The notes under the pieces were generated by a model. The model had not been told where the DNA came from. It saw nothing but the letters and a program-made list of their open reading frames with translations, and ran no database searches. Made by a program: the position numbers and the translations under genes. Of a stretch of 64,000 nt of DNA, positions 12,045 through 24,227 are shown one piece after another. Every line of letters begins with the position of its first letter. The first letter of the stretch is position 1. Source of the DNA: Brienomyrus brachyistius (Eukaryota > Chordata > Actinopteri > Osteoglossiformes > Mormyridae); NCBI RefSeq assembly GCF_023856365.1, contig NC_064548.1, positions 20,384,461 to 20,448,460 on the forward strand, read 5' to 3'.

Positions 12045-12159
12045 GAATGTTGCCACGAGTGGTTCCCATGGTGCCGGCCTCCCTGTCATCATCACCCAGG
12101 GCGCTGCCGTGAAGAACAGCGAAATGAAGAAGGATCTGGAGATGGCCGCCGACGGCACG
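12045..12159 (+). CDS. NCKAP5: NCKAP5 internal coding exon
   Basis: This 115-bp exon runs from a tttcctgcag acceptor to a gtaaggg donor. It enters in phase 2, completing the split glycine codon from the giant exon, and exits in phase 0. It adds residues including NVATSGSHGAGLPVIITQG and MKKDLEMAADGT. Phase compatibility on both sides and the position directly after the giant exon support it. I do not recall the orthologous mammalian residues well enough to claim a strong match, so confidence rests mainly on frame, splice sites and codon content. Confidence 0.8.
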
Positions 12160-12294
12160 GTAAGGGAGACGGTGGCCTTCAGTGAACCCCCACAATTCCT
12201 TGTGAAGGACTTTCTAAATCACTATTTGTTTTTGTGTTTATGCTGTGAACTTAGTTTAACTTCTGTAGAAACATGTTTGAACTTTTCTGGAACA

Positions 12295-12722
12295 TACAGT
12301 GCTTTGCAAAAGTCTTAGACATTCAAAGAAAATGTTCTCCAAAAAGTTACTGATATCTTGCTCGGTGTCTAGATGAACACCGCTTCAATGCTCAAACCTC
12401 TCCTCAGGGGCACCTCAGCTATTCTATGTATTCGTTCATTTTGACCATCAGCTTGCTCAATGAATGAATGAATGAATTAAATAAATAAATTAGTTAAATT
12501 ACTCAATGGGGTATTGATTAGCCAAACAATGTGGGGTAGTGTTCAAGTCAGAAAATAAATGGGCGTGTTGCAAGGTTTCTGCAAATACTGGGGTGACTTT
12601 AGGCAAGATTTTGAAATGGTCAAACTGGCACATTTTGACATCACAATTTCATAGTGTAGCACCAACAGGAAGATTATTTAAACATTTTCTTTGACTGCCT
12701 AAGACTTTTGCACAGTACTGTA
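12295..12722. mobile_element. Tc1/mariner-like MITE, copy A
   Basis: Starts TACAGTGCTTTGCAAAAGTC and ends GACTTTTGCACAGTACTGTA, inverted repeats bounded by TA. The interior sequence (CCAAAAAGTTACTGATATCT, CTCCTCAGG) is shared with the copy at 55441-55944. It has no coding capacity. Confidence 0.85.
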
Positions 12723-13052
12723 GTTCTTTTCAATACTTCCCTTGTGCCAGTAGTTTCCTGTAGCTTAGGATAAGCGGGTATAGAAAGTGGATAGATGGAT
12801 AGATGGATGGTAATGTACTGTATGAAGCGTAGGAGCTGCTGGAGTGTGTAATGTCAGGGATGAGGTGAAGCTGCTTGACATGATGGCTGCGGATGTGTTC
12901 CTGTCCATCCATCCTCATGACCATTTTACATGTGGATGCCTCGCATGTGAAGCCAGGGAGTGTCTGCAGCTTACTGTATGCTGTGTTTACAATTACTTAA
13001 GCGTGCATATTGTGGGAAAATAAACAAATCCATCAGTAATAGCCCCCCCCCA

Positions 13053-13082
13053 GACACACACACACACACACACACACACACA
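13053..13082. repeat. (CA)n microsatellite
   Basis: About 14 CA dinucleotides preceded by a poly(C) run. Confidence 0.95.
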
Positions 13083-14895
13083 TCTCCAATTCATGGTCTG
13101 GATTCTTGGATAACTGATGCAGGCACGCATATAATTTGAGAACAGCCATGCAAGGGCAGCGAGGCAGGGATAAATGTGGGCCGAGCAGAATGATGAAGAC
13201 AGATAATGGAGGCAGGAAAGATGGAAAAGCCGAGAGAAAAAGTGAGTTTTCTTTTTTGAATGGCCGTGACTGCCGTACGTGGGAAATCTAGCCCGGCTGA
13301 TGGCGAGTTTTGATACGGAAGCGACGGGTCTTATCAGAGATACTCAATTTAACAAAAGTGCCGTTTAATACCATCCTAGCTGTCTGTACTGTACCCGCTC
13401 GCAGCTAAATGTTTTAAAGGCGTACCTTCAATTCAGTGCAATTTCCTGCTTGATAAAAAGGCATTTATTCCAAGGCCCACCATACCAATGTGCCTGTATA
13501 ATTTATCATAATGCTAAGGGGACAGTCAGCAAAGCAGCGCTTCAGTCTGCCCACACATTTCTCAGGTGAAATCAAGCGTGATTGGACAAATTGGAAAAAT
13601 GGGAGGTGCTAACTTTGAGTTCAGCATCAGAAAAATGGATGATGATGATTATTATTATTATTGTGTACATTACCATATAAGTAGAGTTCATCAAAATCTG
13701 ACATAAAATATAGCTTTTTTTTTTTGCATTTATATTACACTCAGTTTATCAATACTTTGTTTAGTGTCCCATATTTCATAATGATTTAATAATGTGTGTG
13801 CATGTTATGGCTTCACCTTGGCTAAAAACTATATTTGGCGGAAACCCCCTTAAAAGAGACAAGAAAAACAGAGAAATAGAAAGAACTGGACACATTTCCT
13901 GTGTCAAACAGATGATTCGCAGAAGGTCCAGCGGTGATGCTCTTGTGCTTCCTGTTCCTGCTGCTCCTGGTTTTTCTGAAAAGATAAAAAGTGCTAAATA
14001 TTAGGGTCGGTAAATTAGATTTTGAGGACGTTGCTGAATGACCAGCTTGTTGAAATAAACCTGTGGTTGTTAAAGCAGAATGAACGCCCCCCCACCCCCA
14101 CCCCCAAGCCCAGAACCCTGGCCACACGCTTACTGGAGTTGCAGTGATTCTGAAGGCTGTAAAGGTCAGCTGGATCACTGCCTGTTTGCTCTACCTTGAA
14201 ACAGCCATTTCTAATGCCTGGGTAATTATCGAAATGTCCTAAATGTTTGTCTCAGATTATAATAAGCGGTGGAGAGCATCGACTGCGTGGCTCTCCATCG
14301 TAATTCCCCGGGGCGGGAGTCATGGCGAGTCGAGTGGCCTTCTTTCTCTCTCTTTCTTTCTCTCTCTTTCGTTCTCTCTCTCTGTTTGGGCTTCTGCTCC
14401 TGGTCGGTTTTAAAAGAATTAAATAAAATCCATCAAGGTAAAGGCCAGCGCTCTGCCTGCAATTTCAGCCATTATTACTCTGTGCTCGCTTTTTAGAGAG
14501 GGACCTGAGTGTGAAACATGAGGCTGCTCACCTATGATAATCCTTCGCATTGATTCTCTTACGACTGGAGTTTTCTTATTAGTTTACAGACTATTTAAAC
14601 ACAACCCATTTTCGTAACTATGAAATATGTTTCTCCTCCTTACCTTTCCCCTTGTTTCACACCCAGCTTAGGGATTCCTTTTTATTGCTGTGTGGGTGTC
14701 CACAGTTAAATGTGAGATATCCCTTTAAAAGTCTCTGCCTGGGCCTTTAATATTAAACATATTGGTCACAGATTGGTCCCTAAACCTCTTTGCTACCCAC
14801 ATATGAAACTATGATGGTATAGTGCTAGTTAGCTTGATATGAAAGCAGAATCCCAGGGTGAAACATTAACCTGGATCTGGCCGCTTCTCCCACAG

Positions 14896-14965
14896 AAGAT
14901 CATGCTCAAGGCTGGCCGTGATGAGGACCCTGCTTCTGAGTCACCGTGCCAGGACCACCTTCCCG
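14896..14965 (+). CDS. NCKAP5: NCKAP5 small internal coding exon
   Basis: This 70-bp exon lies between a tctcccacag acceptor and a gtaagg donor (phase 0 in, phase 1 out). It encodes KIMLKAGRDEDPASESPC followed by QDHLP and the first base of a split codon. That phase 1 end matches the phase 1 entry of the next exon, producing the conserved GSSCQMRTLDSGIGTF sequence across the junction. Short acidic/serine-rich content fits the surrounding disordered protein. Confidence 0.85.
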
Positions 14966-16704
14966 GTAAGGACTCCCCTGTCGATAGGCTTCCCGCCGCC
15001 CTACACTGTCTAAGATGGGCACCTACTCATTATTTACAGCCCGTTATTTCCTGGCAAGCACTGGCATCCTGATCGGTTGTTCCTTTGCCTTTGCCCTGGT
15101 TTTCCTGGAAATGCTATGGACTTAGATAGAAGCATTATAGCCACTGGGTAAGCATGTTCAAAGTCAAAATACTTTAAGCGGCTCAGTTTATTGCGTATGT
15201 GGACGGACACATACACACGTACCCTGCAAACATTCTCTGGAATATAAATGCTAATGATCTAGAATCCTTTTTTTTTTCCTGCATCAACAATTGCAATTAG
15301 TGCCTAATTAACGTGCAGCGGCAGGACCTGCCAGAATATCCCACTGTCAGGCTTGTTGTCCGAATCAATAAGAAGATTTGTCAGTAGAAAACGAAGGGAA
15401 AAAATAAGGTGTCAGGCAGGTCCAAAGAGCAAGAGGTCTAGTGGCAGCATTACTACGCTGGCAGATGGGTTTCTAGGATGTCAGCCATGGTGCCAGATGA
15501 AGGAGGAAAGTGCGCGGGTTCAACCCGAAGCAAGGAGAGGCAGAACGGCCCGTCTTTGCCTGCCGAGGACACGCCCCCCCCCTCCTCCAATAGCGCTTAG
15601 CTGAAGAGCTAGTTTGGCGACACGAGTGCACCCACACATTCTGTCATTAAACAGTTATTAAGGAATTATCTCTGCTTATATGGAGAGCTGGCCAATTAGG
15701 GGCCTCAGCCAAGAAGTTCTTTCATTTAAACACGATCATCATCCAAGAGGAGTTTGCATGCCTCTTTCGATTAAATTGATCAGATTTCCCTCATAATTTA
15801 GAAGACAGCACTCATCCAGACTCAGTAATGCTGGGAATCCGGACCTTCTGACTCACGGTTGTAGCTGTTTCTGCACATATGTGGTCCAGGATATTTTTGC
15901 CCACTAGTGGGGAAAGTGGGACTCTGGCATGTCTTGGTTGAGTTGGTTCTTTGGTGAGGCTTTTACCACAGAGGGCTGGGATTCTCCGGTATCAAGTTAT
16001 ATTTTCAGAAAAAAAAATAAACAACAAACTGTGTGGTAGAGAGGATCTGAAGCTCTTGTCGTTTCAACAAGTACCATATGGTTTGGATAGTTATCTCTTA
16101 GGATAAAGAAAATCTAAATAACTAAATGTTAATGTGTTAATGCAGAGGTCTTTCTGATATAGAAAATTGGCTTAATGGTTCCCACACATAATCAGAAACA
16201 TATCAAAAGCAGATGGTGCAGGTGGGAATGATCGTCGAGCTCTCGGGAATAAAATGCATATTTGCATATGCACACAAATTGATGCACAAATGCACACAGT
16301 TCATGGAGTGGCCTGCATGAGATAATAGAACTTATAATGAGCGTACAAAGCAGGCCACGGAAAATGCCAGCGAAAAGGGTAGCAAAAGTATTGATGTTTC
16401 TGAAGATCACTGTAAACATGGTCCACCGTTCGGCGAGACGCGACCGGTGATGTGCCGCTTGGGGAGTGAAGGCCGTCCATCTGAGCGGAGACCTGCCAAT
16501 GCCAGGCACACAGCGACTCCTCCGCAGCTACTCACCAGCGAACCGTCTGCGAACTCGCGAGCAAATGTGGGCTCTGTTGCTTCCTAGTGTGGCGCTCTAT
16601 GCCGTCTCCGGCGGGCCACAGAAAGCGACAAGAAATTCGCAGCACATCGCACACCCACCTTACACAGTGTGGGGGTGAGCTGTCAGAGGTGCCGAGTCCT
16701 GGCA

Positions 16705-16870
16705 ATTTTCGCTGTGGCTCAGCAGGTTAATATGGTGTACCTGAAAGGGGTAGGTTACTGGTTCAAATCCCGGGGTTGGCAGAATGATTTCCACGTTGGG
16801 TCATTGAGGAAGGCCCTTAATCTTGTGCTTTCTCAAAATAGATAAAACCATCTACTAAATAAATAATAAT
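16705..16870 (+). mobile_element. tRNA-derived SINE
   Basis: A box-like TGGCTCAGCAGGTTAATATG and B box-like GGTTCAAATCC lie about 35 bp apart, as in a tRNA-type Pol III promoter. A SINE body with the common fish motif AAGGCCCTTAATC and an A/T-rich tail follow. Confidence 0.75.
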
Positions 16871-17279
16871 GAAAATGTCTTGTATGATTTATGATGTAGC
16901 ATCATCCAAAGTTCATCAGGATAATAAACACACAAGATCTAAATACTCTAGTGTATCAAGAAATTTGAGTGTGTGTGTGTATATGTGTGTGTATATTATA
17001 TATAATGAATTCTCCATTTTCAGTGGACATGAAACAGTATGGGTGTGTTGTTCCTCTTCAGACGTGACATGATAAAGTTACACTTAGATGAAACAAACCC
17101 AGGAAAACCAGTTGCCCCCATGCACCCAGTATCAGCGTCCAGGCTGCCTTCTGGTGTAGGAACTTCCCTAAATTCAGGTGCATGGAGAAGTACCGCTTAT
17201 TGATGGATGACCATCTATCCTAACTGCACATTATCCTGCTTTCCAGACTAGGCTACTAAGATTTGTACTTTTGTGTGAA

Positions 17280-17440
17280 AAATATAGACCAGGGTTTCCC
17301 AATTTCGGTCCTAGGAGGGCCAGTCTACAATACAGTTCCCAGCAATGAGCTTATGTACTGCATAAGGTGTGACTGAGCAGGGAAATCAGCAAAATGGCCC
17401 TACAGGAACGTAATTGCGGAACCCTGATTCAGACCTTCCT
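17280..17440. mobile_element. degraded hAT-like MITE
   Basis: Ends CAGGGTTTCCCAA and TTGCGGAACCCTG are inverted, with candidate octamer duplications atatagac and attcagac (6 of 8 identical). It resembles, but is more diverged than, the element at 11489-11677. Confidence 0.6.
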
Positions 17441-19850
17441 GTAAGGCCACAAAACAGATCCTTAACAGGGCTTTCAGTTCTTTCTTCTGCATTATATGGA
17501 TTCAAGGTCAGGATTGGGGTTCTAGGTCATCTGTACCTCAGGGAGGCCTACCAGGCCATGGCCAAAGGTTAAGGGACATTGTGGACATGTGCTTTCACCT
17601 TCACTCACCATCTCCAAGAAGACAGACTGAAGCTCCAGTAATTAAAGCACCTTCAGGAGAGACGCTGTTGAGTTGAGGGGCCCTTAACACTGGCAGATAG
17701 TAGCAGAAGGTTTGATTCTTAAGCCCTTCCAGAAAGACCTACCTTCAAGCAGTGAAGGCGGGCTGTCCTTTCCTATTATCCAGAGTCCTCGGCTTCCCGA
17801 AATGAAGCTCTTTCTCACCGCACCCTCGCTGTTAGGTCTCGCACGTGTATTTTAGGCCGTGTTTCTGAAATGTGTAAAATTACCTCAATTTAACATGTCG
17901 CCACATAGGCTGAACCGGAGCCAGAAATAAAATTCCTGATTAGAGCCGTATTTTAATTACCTTGATGCCATTTCCCAGCGCTTTTGAGTATGAATTAAGT
18001 ATCTCATAAAGATTTTAGCGGTGCCTTGATTTAGCTTCCGATCGCTAGCCTCGTGCCCAGTTTTATGTGGCTGTGGTCCCCGCTGTGACTGCTGATATCA
18101 CGCCCATCCAAGCTGCCCTACGGCATGCGAGGCGCTTGCCCTATTCTAAGTCCTTCTCATTTTATTGTTCATAATTCAAGCTAATGGTCAGGGTTGGAGT
18201 TATGGTCATCGATACGTTTGTGGATAGAGGGTCACAACAGGGTTGCATGAAACAAGCATATTTGTGCAATTTAATTTAATTCGTGTTCAATTTAATTTAA
18301 CACACACATTGAGCAAGATGTCAGCTATGAATCTCATGACCTGTCTGGTCACAGTGTTTTTAACCTGCTCCCCAAATCTCTCCCCATTAAATTGCCGCTA
18401 TATTTTCCCCCTGAATAATGGGGGCGTCCTGCAGCCATAACCAAGCCCCCATCCACACGGCGTCCAGCCCCCCACCTGCTAGAGCTAGTCGGGCACCCGT
18501 CTGGCTAGCTTCAGGGTCCTCATTCCAAAGACGCGGGGATACAAATCTATGGTGAACGTGGCAGCTTTGTGTGGAAATCAATTTCCAATCGGACTCTGAT
18601 GTAGCCTCTCGCCAGCACCCCCAGGGGGGGTGGGGGTGTGTCAGCCCCTGTCATGCAGGCTGTTCAGAGACAGGGTGTGGCGAACCAACTAGCTCGGTTG
18701 GTCGTGGGCTCCCATCTCTTCTAAAGGTTCGTCCAAATGTGGGTTTTTGTCAGGGCCGTGCTGAGGCGAAGGGTTCCCCCTCGGTTAAATTTGTGGTTTT
18801 TGCTGCATTCGTGATTGAGAAGGAGCGCGCAGATACCGGAAAGGGGGCACGTTCTACCATTCGAGTTAAAGGGGCAGGTGCTCAGGTACCTCCCCCCACT
18901 TATCCCTAATTTTCCAGGCACCGTAGGTTGTCCCTGTGGTGTTTTATGCTCTTTTTGGAATTAGTATGTGATCCTGACGGGGATCCAACTTAAGGATGTC
19001 ATGTAAAAAAATAAATACTTTGATGCCAGTCTAAGTTGAGACATTCTTCTTCCTGTCAAATCGCCTTTTTCTCTCCTCGGTGTGGCTCCGTCCCCGTAAG
19101 GCCACAGCCCACCGAAGCGGGTCTTTATGGAAGCCGTCGGTAAGGAAAAAGTGCTGTGGGACAGCGTGCGCATCGGGGGGAGGAAGCGGAAAGGTCACAT
19201 GGAAACGCTACGTAGCCCTAGCCCACATCCAGCCGGCAATATGCCTTAATGCGTGATTTATGGCCAAAGACGTATCATCCTAATTTACCCGGCGTAAGAC
19301 TAATCAATCTATATTTATCTGGAGAACATAGGAGCCATGAGGCATTTTGATATGAGCTAAATTCACCATCTGTCGCTTGTGCACCTCCAGGTTCCTCTAG
19401 TAACGTATCTCCAGCGTAGGAGTGTGGATGGGGGGAGACGAGGTAAAACCCGCCCTCACTGGGTAAACCTAATTGGTTCTAGTAATCACATCCACTCATA
19501 CTAAAGTATTAACTACAGATATCTGCTGTGCTTATGCCACACCTCCTTGTCCATAACTTTCCTGTTAATATGTTTGTGGCACACTGCCGTTTGTGACCAT
19601 GCGCGTTCTGGTCAGACACCATTCTTCTTGGTACAAATATGAACATGCGCCTAGGTTTCCCAAGCCTGGGTGAGGTAGGAATGGGTAGAGAAGACTTTGT
19701 TTGCAATACATACCTACATAAAAATCTTCCAAGAAACCTGCAGTACCTGGAGAGGTCCTGAAACACATTATCATAGCTGTATGAAATGTACTGATAAAAA
19801 TATATCTGCATAAAGCACCTACTACTTTGGCATCCTGATAAGGAAAAGGT

Positions 19851-19892
19851 GGATGGATGGATGGATGGATGGATGGATGGATGGATGGATGG
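19851..19892. repeat. (GGAT)n microsatellite
   Basis: Ten uninterrupted GGAT units. Confidence 0.95.
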
Positions 19893-20752
19893 AAAGTTCC
19901 TACCGCAGTCTAATATTCACAAATCCATAAATAAAATATTTCACTAAGTTGAAAATACATGTAAGTTTTGGACTTAGGTTCCTTCTGATTTTTTGCACAC
20001 TAGCACATTTGTCTATTGTGTTATTTGTCTAATGACCCCTGTTCAGTCTGTTATTGTTTCATGGTGAAAAGTGTCACTGCACGCAGAACTTTTTCCGTAT
20101 TAAATTCTGTGCTCTTCATGGCAATTAGTGTGGAACTGGAAGCCAGAATCCTTCACAGATACTTGTAATTGGATCACAGTGAACAACAATCCATCTGTCA
20201 CGTTCGGGGGAGGACCCTGTGAAAGAGTCAAATTACAAAAAATAAAATAACCATCTGTTGCATAAACGTCCCTGCATTACTACACACTGTCATTTTGTGA
20301 GTGTAAATTCTCTGTTGCATGGCATAATATTAATGTAGGAGGCAATAGAAAATCCGGAATAAATTGACATTCACTGTAATGCAGCGGACAGAGTTTGTGT
20401 GAATTAGATTCGGGATGTATTTGTGCAGACATTATGCAGAGAGGGACTCGCCAGGAACGACCACGAGATACAAATCAGGCCAGTTTATTGAGTCTTTGGT
20501 TTTCGTACAGTCACATAAATACCTCAATGCCATTAAATGACTTCACAAGGACACAGTCTTATTTAAAGTCACTATAACACAAATGAGGTTACAGGAGAAG
20601 TAACTCTCTTGTTCTTCCTTGGTTCTGCTCCGTTATTCGAACCTTTATACGATATCACGTATTCCCACAACCCCTCTCCCTGCCTGTGACTCCCACGGAT
20701 CCCTCCTCCTCCTCCTCCACCTCCTCCATCACACGCTTCTCCTGCACCACAG

Positions 20753-21040
20753 GCTCCAGCTGTCAGATGCGAACTTTGGACAGCGGAATTGGAACCTTCC
20801 CCCTTCCTGAATCCGTCGCTCGGGTGCCGGGGCGGCATCTTCCAAAAACAGAATTCTGCCCCAGGAGGGCATCAGCCGATCCCACTGAGCCCACCCAGGA
20901 CCTTCCTCTTCCCGCGCTGCCTAAATCCAAAGTGCCTTCCTGCCCTGGGACCTGCCTCAATCACTCTGTGTCGTCCCCCAGCGTATCTGGCAGCAGTATG
21001 ACGGACCCTGTGAGCTGGACCCCCAGCACTGAATCCCCAG
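20753..21040 (+). CDS. NCKAP5: NCKAP5 internal coding exon (DSGIGTFPLP block)
   Basis: This 288-bp exon has a long C/T-rich tract ending caccacag as acceptor and a gtaagc donor (phase 1 in and out). It encodes the highly recognisable NCKAP5-family block SSCQMRTLDSGIGTFPLPES followed by GRHLPKTE, RRAS, and a proline/serine-rich remainder ending WTPSTESP. The upstream (CTC)n-like tract at about 20701-20735 doubles as polypyrimidine tract and would otherwise be read as a serine run, so the open frame reaching back to 20686 is intronic. This is one of the best anchors for the gene call. Confidence 0.95.
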
Positions 21041-22918
21041 GTAAGCTGGTATTATTCTGCTGCTCTGCTGCGGCTTCCAGCGCAGTCTTCCTGTTCGCAC
21101 CTTGGTCGGCCCGGAGCCTGACTCAGGCACCATGGCCCCTATCTGCTACATTTTAAACAGTGTAAAAATAACCAGCTCCTTCGAGGGGTGAATTATTCAG
21201 CCTGTGAGCTCACAAGTCCTGATCCTACCTTCTGGTACAGAAGAGGCTGACGTACATTTTCATTGAAAGTTTCCAGCCACGTACTTCGTGTGGAACTTTA
21301 ATCAGGTTCTGTCCGATCAGTGAAGTATCTGGAATGCAGTTTTCCTAGTTCGAAAGAAGCGTGTCACACACAATTGTAACTGTTTCTGGAGATCGTAATG
21401 AGATTTTGCTGTGTGAAATGCACATGCTTGTGATTCTGTGTCTTGAATTGATTGGGCTTGAGTGAATTACCATCAGCAAAATAATGCTGAGTCAAGCGTG
21501 AGGGATGTCAAAGGGAAAACATCAGGCTTTATCTCACTAGCTTCCATTGGTCTGTGCAGTCTTGTGTGAGACGTGAGGATAGCTGACAGAAAGTACCTCA
21601 AAGAGGAACCTACTCAGTCCCCCAAGTAGAATTTGACTTGCTGCATTCACAACACGCACGACGTTTACTGTGCTGTTTGTACTTGTCGGTGTCAATTGTC
21701 CTGTATTTTTGAACTCTCCAACAATGTTTGCCCACTACGCACTCTGTGTCGCTAGGTTGTTACGTGTAAGTCTTACATTAGTCTTGTGTTAATTTATGCA
21801 GCACCTCGGACCGTCAGAAACACCGTTTTATTTTTACCTGTGCACTGTATTCAACTGTGAGTGGTTAAGAATGAACATTAAAGACCTACTTGACTTGACA
21901 AAATGGGAGCCAGTTAGCGATCTGCGATTTTACGCTCTCTGCATCGTACCTATCTCTATGAAAGATGGCACCTGAAAGAAGCCGTTGAACAGTGAAGTGT
22001 TGAGTGATGGGTTTGTTTCAGACCGAACTGTAGATTCATAGACACAGAGTCAGCACATCATCCCCGTCTACCGAAGACCCCCACCCCACCAAGACGTGGT
22101 CTTCGGTTTTAATTAGGAGCGGTTTACTTAATTAATTGGATAGTAGCTGCCCATCTGTAGAACATTATGCTGAAGGGGTTTATTCATTTAGATAAACGTA
22201 TTATGTGTTCACGCGGACACAACACGTATAATATTGGGCATAAAACAGAGAGTGAGTTAGGGAGGTCGTCCTCTCCTCACTGCAATTAAAGACAGAGGTT
22301 GGAGAACGATAACTCGATGAAGGACTCATACTGGAAGCATTGCAGTTCGACAAAGCGATTCTTAGCAGCAAGACCTCTGTTTAATCTCTAATCACAAACC
22401 CAGATCTGAGCTTCATGTATAACATTGCCGGATTACGATCGAGTTCATGTTTAAGACCAATCCACTGATCTCACTGCAAATTTCACTGCAACATGTATTC
22501 AAGTATGGCTGACAAAGGTTGTCACAAAGTAATAAACAAACAAGGAAAAAAGACTATGAAGAGTATAAGACAAAACAAAATACAACAAATTAGATATTAT
22601 TGATATTCACAACTATAAATTAAAACACACTTTTTATCAGTTATTCTTTAAACGGGATTAGCCACAAAGACACATATTAGTAATAGGAAATGATCATTAA
22701 TTAACACAGTCTCCTACTGAGGTCTCTCGGAGAGCTACATCTCAGAGGTCTCTCAGTGAGCTCAGGCAGGAACAGCACATTTATTCGTTCATATACTGAT
22801 GCTTTGTGTCCTGTAATGAGCGCCCGGCCAGCCGAGCATGTAATTTTGCTTGGGTTTCACTGCGATGCACTTTTCACTGAGTGTTCGGACTCAATCTGCG
22901 TGACTGTGATGCACCCAG
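21041..22918. other. NCKAP5 intron
   Basis: Repeat-derived 3' end-like sequence lies at about 21690-21900, ending in short TTGAC direct repeats. The rest is AT-rich single-copy sequence. No exon is supported. Confidence 0.65.
21690..21900 (+). mobile_element. candidate retroelement 3' end
   Basis: A stretch resembling other fish LINE 3' ends (TGTGCACTGTATTC, ending in AACATTAAAG then ACTTGACTTGACA short direct repeats). No reverse transcriptase sequence is seen. Assignment is tentative. Confidence 0.35.
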
Positions 22919-23028
22919 GCGCTGTGCTTCCTAAGCGGCTGAACCAGACTGTGTACAACCCAGGCCCGGAAGACCATAGCAAGTGCACCGATGCGAGGGG
23001 CACCAGGCTGGACCACAATGTCTCCACG
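22919..23028 (+). CDS. NCKAP5: NCKAP5 internal coding exon
   Basis: This 110-bp exon has a gatgcacccag acceptor and a gtaagg donor (phase 1 in, phase 0 out). It encodes AVLPKRLNQTVYNPGPEDHS, then KCTDARGTRLDHNVST. Its phases fit both neighbours. A DNA-transposon relic begins only about 70 bp into the downstream intron (23099-23539) without touching the donor. The exon is called mainly from phase, splice sites and position; the polypyrimidine tract is weak, so the boundary could be slightly off. Confidence 0.78.
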
Positions 23029-23098
23029 GTAAGGACTGCTCACTCCCAGCACCACCGCTTCCTTCACCTCAGCATAGGGCTGGAGGCAGAGCCGGATC

Positions 23099-23539
23099 CA
23101 CAGTATATGGGCAAAAGTATTGGGACACCTGGCCATTACACCCGCAGGAACTTCTATGACATCCCATTCTAAATCCATAGGCATCAATATGGAGCCGGTC
23201 CCCCTTTTGCAGCTATAACAGCTGCCACTCTTCTGGGAAGGCTCTCCACAGGATCTTAGAGTGTGTCTGTGGGAATTTTTGTCCATTCATCCAGAAGAGT
23301 ATTTATGAAGTAAGGCACTGATGTTGGACATGAAGGCCTGGCTCACAGTCTCCATTTTACGATGGACCACATTTCAATTCACTGAGCTCCTCACTACAAC
23401 CCATTCGTTTACAAATGTTTGCAAACCTGACTGCATGGCTGGGTGCTTGATTTTATACACCTGCGGCAATGGGTGTGAATGAAACATCCGGATTCAGTGA
23501 CTGAGAAGTGTGTCCTAATGCTTTTGTCCATACAGTGTA
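23099..23539. mobile_element. Tc1/mariner-like relic
   Basis: The left end CACAGTATATGGGCAAAAGT then ATTGGGACAC and the right end GTGTCCTAATGC then TTTTGTCCATACAGTGTA are imperfect inverted repeats. The interior contains gggaatttttgtccattcat and tggctgggtgcttgatttta. The region is non-coding and begins about 70 bp downstream of an NCKAP5 donor site. Confidence 0.75.
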
Positions 23540-24029
23540 CATTTTACCTAGGCAAAGCTTTAGGGGGAGGCCCCCCTACTAAGAAAACTGATGATTATTT
23601 CATGTCCTCCACAACACAGGTAATCCGGGGGCCCAAGGCAACTCCTTATTCTACATATAGCTGTTCAGTTCATATTTGCTTAAAATTCACTGTGTTCCAT
23701 TGGTAGTGTTTTTGAAAACTCAATAACAGACAGACAATGAAATACTCACTAATATACAAATAAAAAGTTTGGTTTAAGCATTGGGCGGCGTTGTTTTCCT
23801 GGTGGCAGTCATGGGTATTTATTAGCTGGGGGGAAGGCTGTACTTCACTGAACTCTTCCCAGATGAATATCTGCTAAGTAGAATTTGTGAAGAGAATGAA
23901 AACATGGCAACTATAAGGAGGCGCAGTTTTTCCCCGTGCTGTTTATTTTGCGGATTACTCATTGAAATGGATGGCCTTAAAATTGTTTGGGCTTCCTCTG
24001 AATATTATTTAGATAATGGTGAGATTGCG

Positions 24030-24227
24030 TTGGGCTTATCGGAGCAGAGCCGTGCCGAGGAGCGAGTCGCGCTGACAGGGGATCGTACATCTTGCCGCCG
24101 TCGGACAGGCAGCCGCGAGCGCGCATTCGACTGACGCGCATCCGAGGGTGAAGGTGGTCCCGTCGTCGGCGAGCGAGGAGCCTCGCGTTAATGCATGGCG
24201 GTAACCGCGGCCTTGCCGCCTCTCCAG
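24030..24227 (+). promoter_or_regulatory. CpG-rich block, possible internal NCKAP5 promoter
   Basis: About 200 bp dense in CpG within an otherwise CpG-poor intron, directly upstream of the exon at 24228. An ATG at 24195 (context gcATGG) reads in frame through the acceptor into that exon as MAVTAALPPLQ-DKALRV. Promoter function is inferred from composition only. Confidence 0.35.

Larger units (their letters stand above)
12160..14895. other. NCKAP5 intron
   Basis: Holds a Tc1/mariner-like MITE (12295-12722), a short GGAT run near 12790, a CA microsatellite (13053-13082), C-rich tracts near 14090 and a TTTC/TCTC tract at 14338-14385. No coding exon is seen. Confidence 0.7.
14966..20752. other. 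NCKAP5 intron
   Basis: This 5.8-kb intron carries a tRNA-derived SINE (16705-16870), a degraded hAT-like MITE (17280-17440) and a GGAT microsatellite (19851-19892). A segment around 17840-18060 is rich in homeodomain-type TAATTA/ATTA sites and free of repeats, a candidate conserved element. No exon is supported. Confidence 0.65.
23029..24227. other. NCKAP5 intron
   Basis: Begins with a Tc1/mariner-like relic (23099-23539) and ends with a CpG-rich block (24030-24227) directly abutting the next exon. Confidence 0.7.

Noticed and set aside
18660..18740. tRNA-like stretch (aactagctcggttggtcgtg)
   Set aside because: Only an A box-like part is present; no B box at proper distance and no cloverleaf could be drawn.
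22756..22918. Upstream extension of the frame through the NCKAP5 exon at 22919
   Set aside because: The acceptor and phase 1 entry demand a start at 22919; the extension lacks conservation or family similarity.
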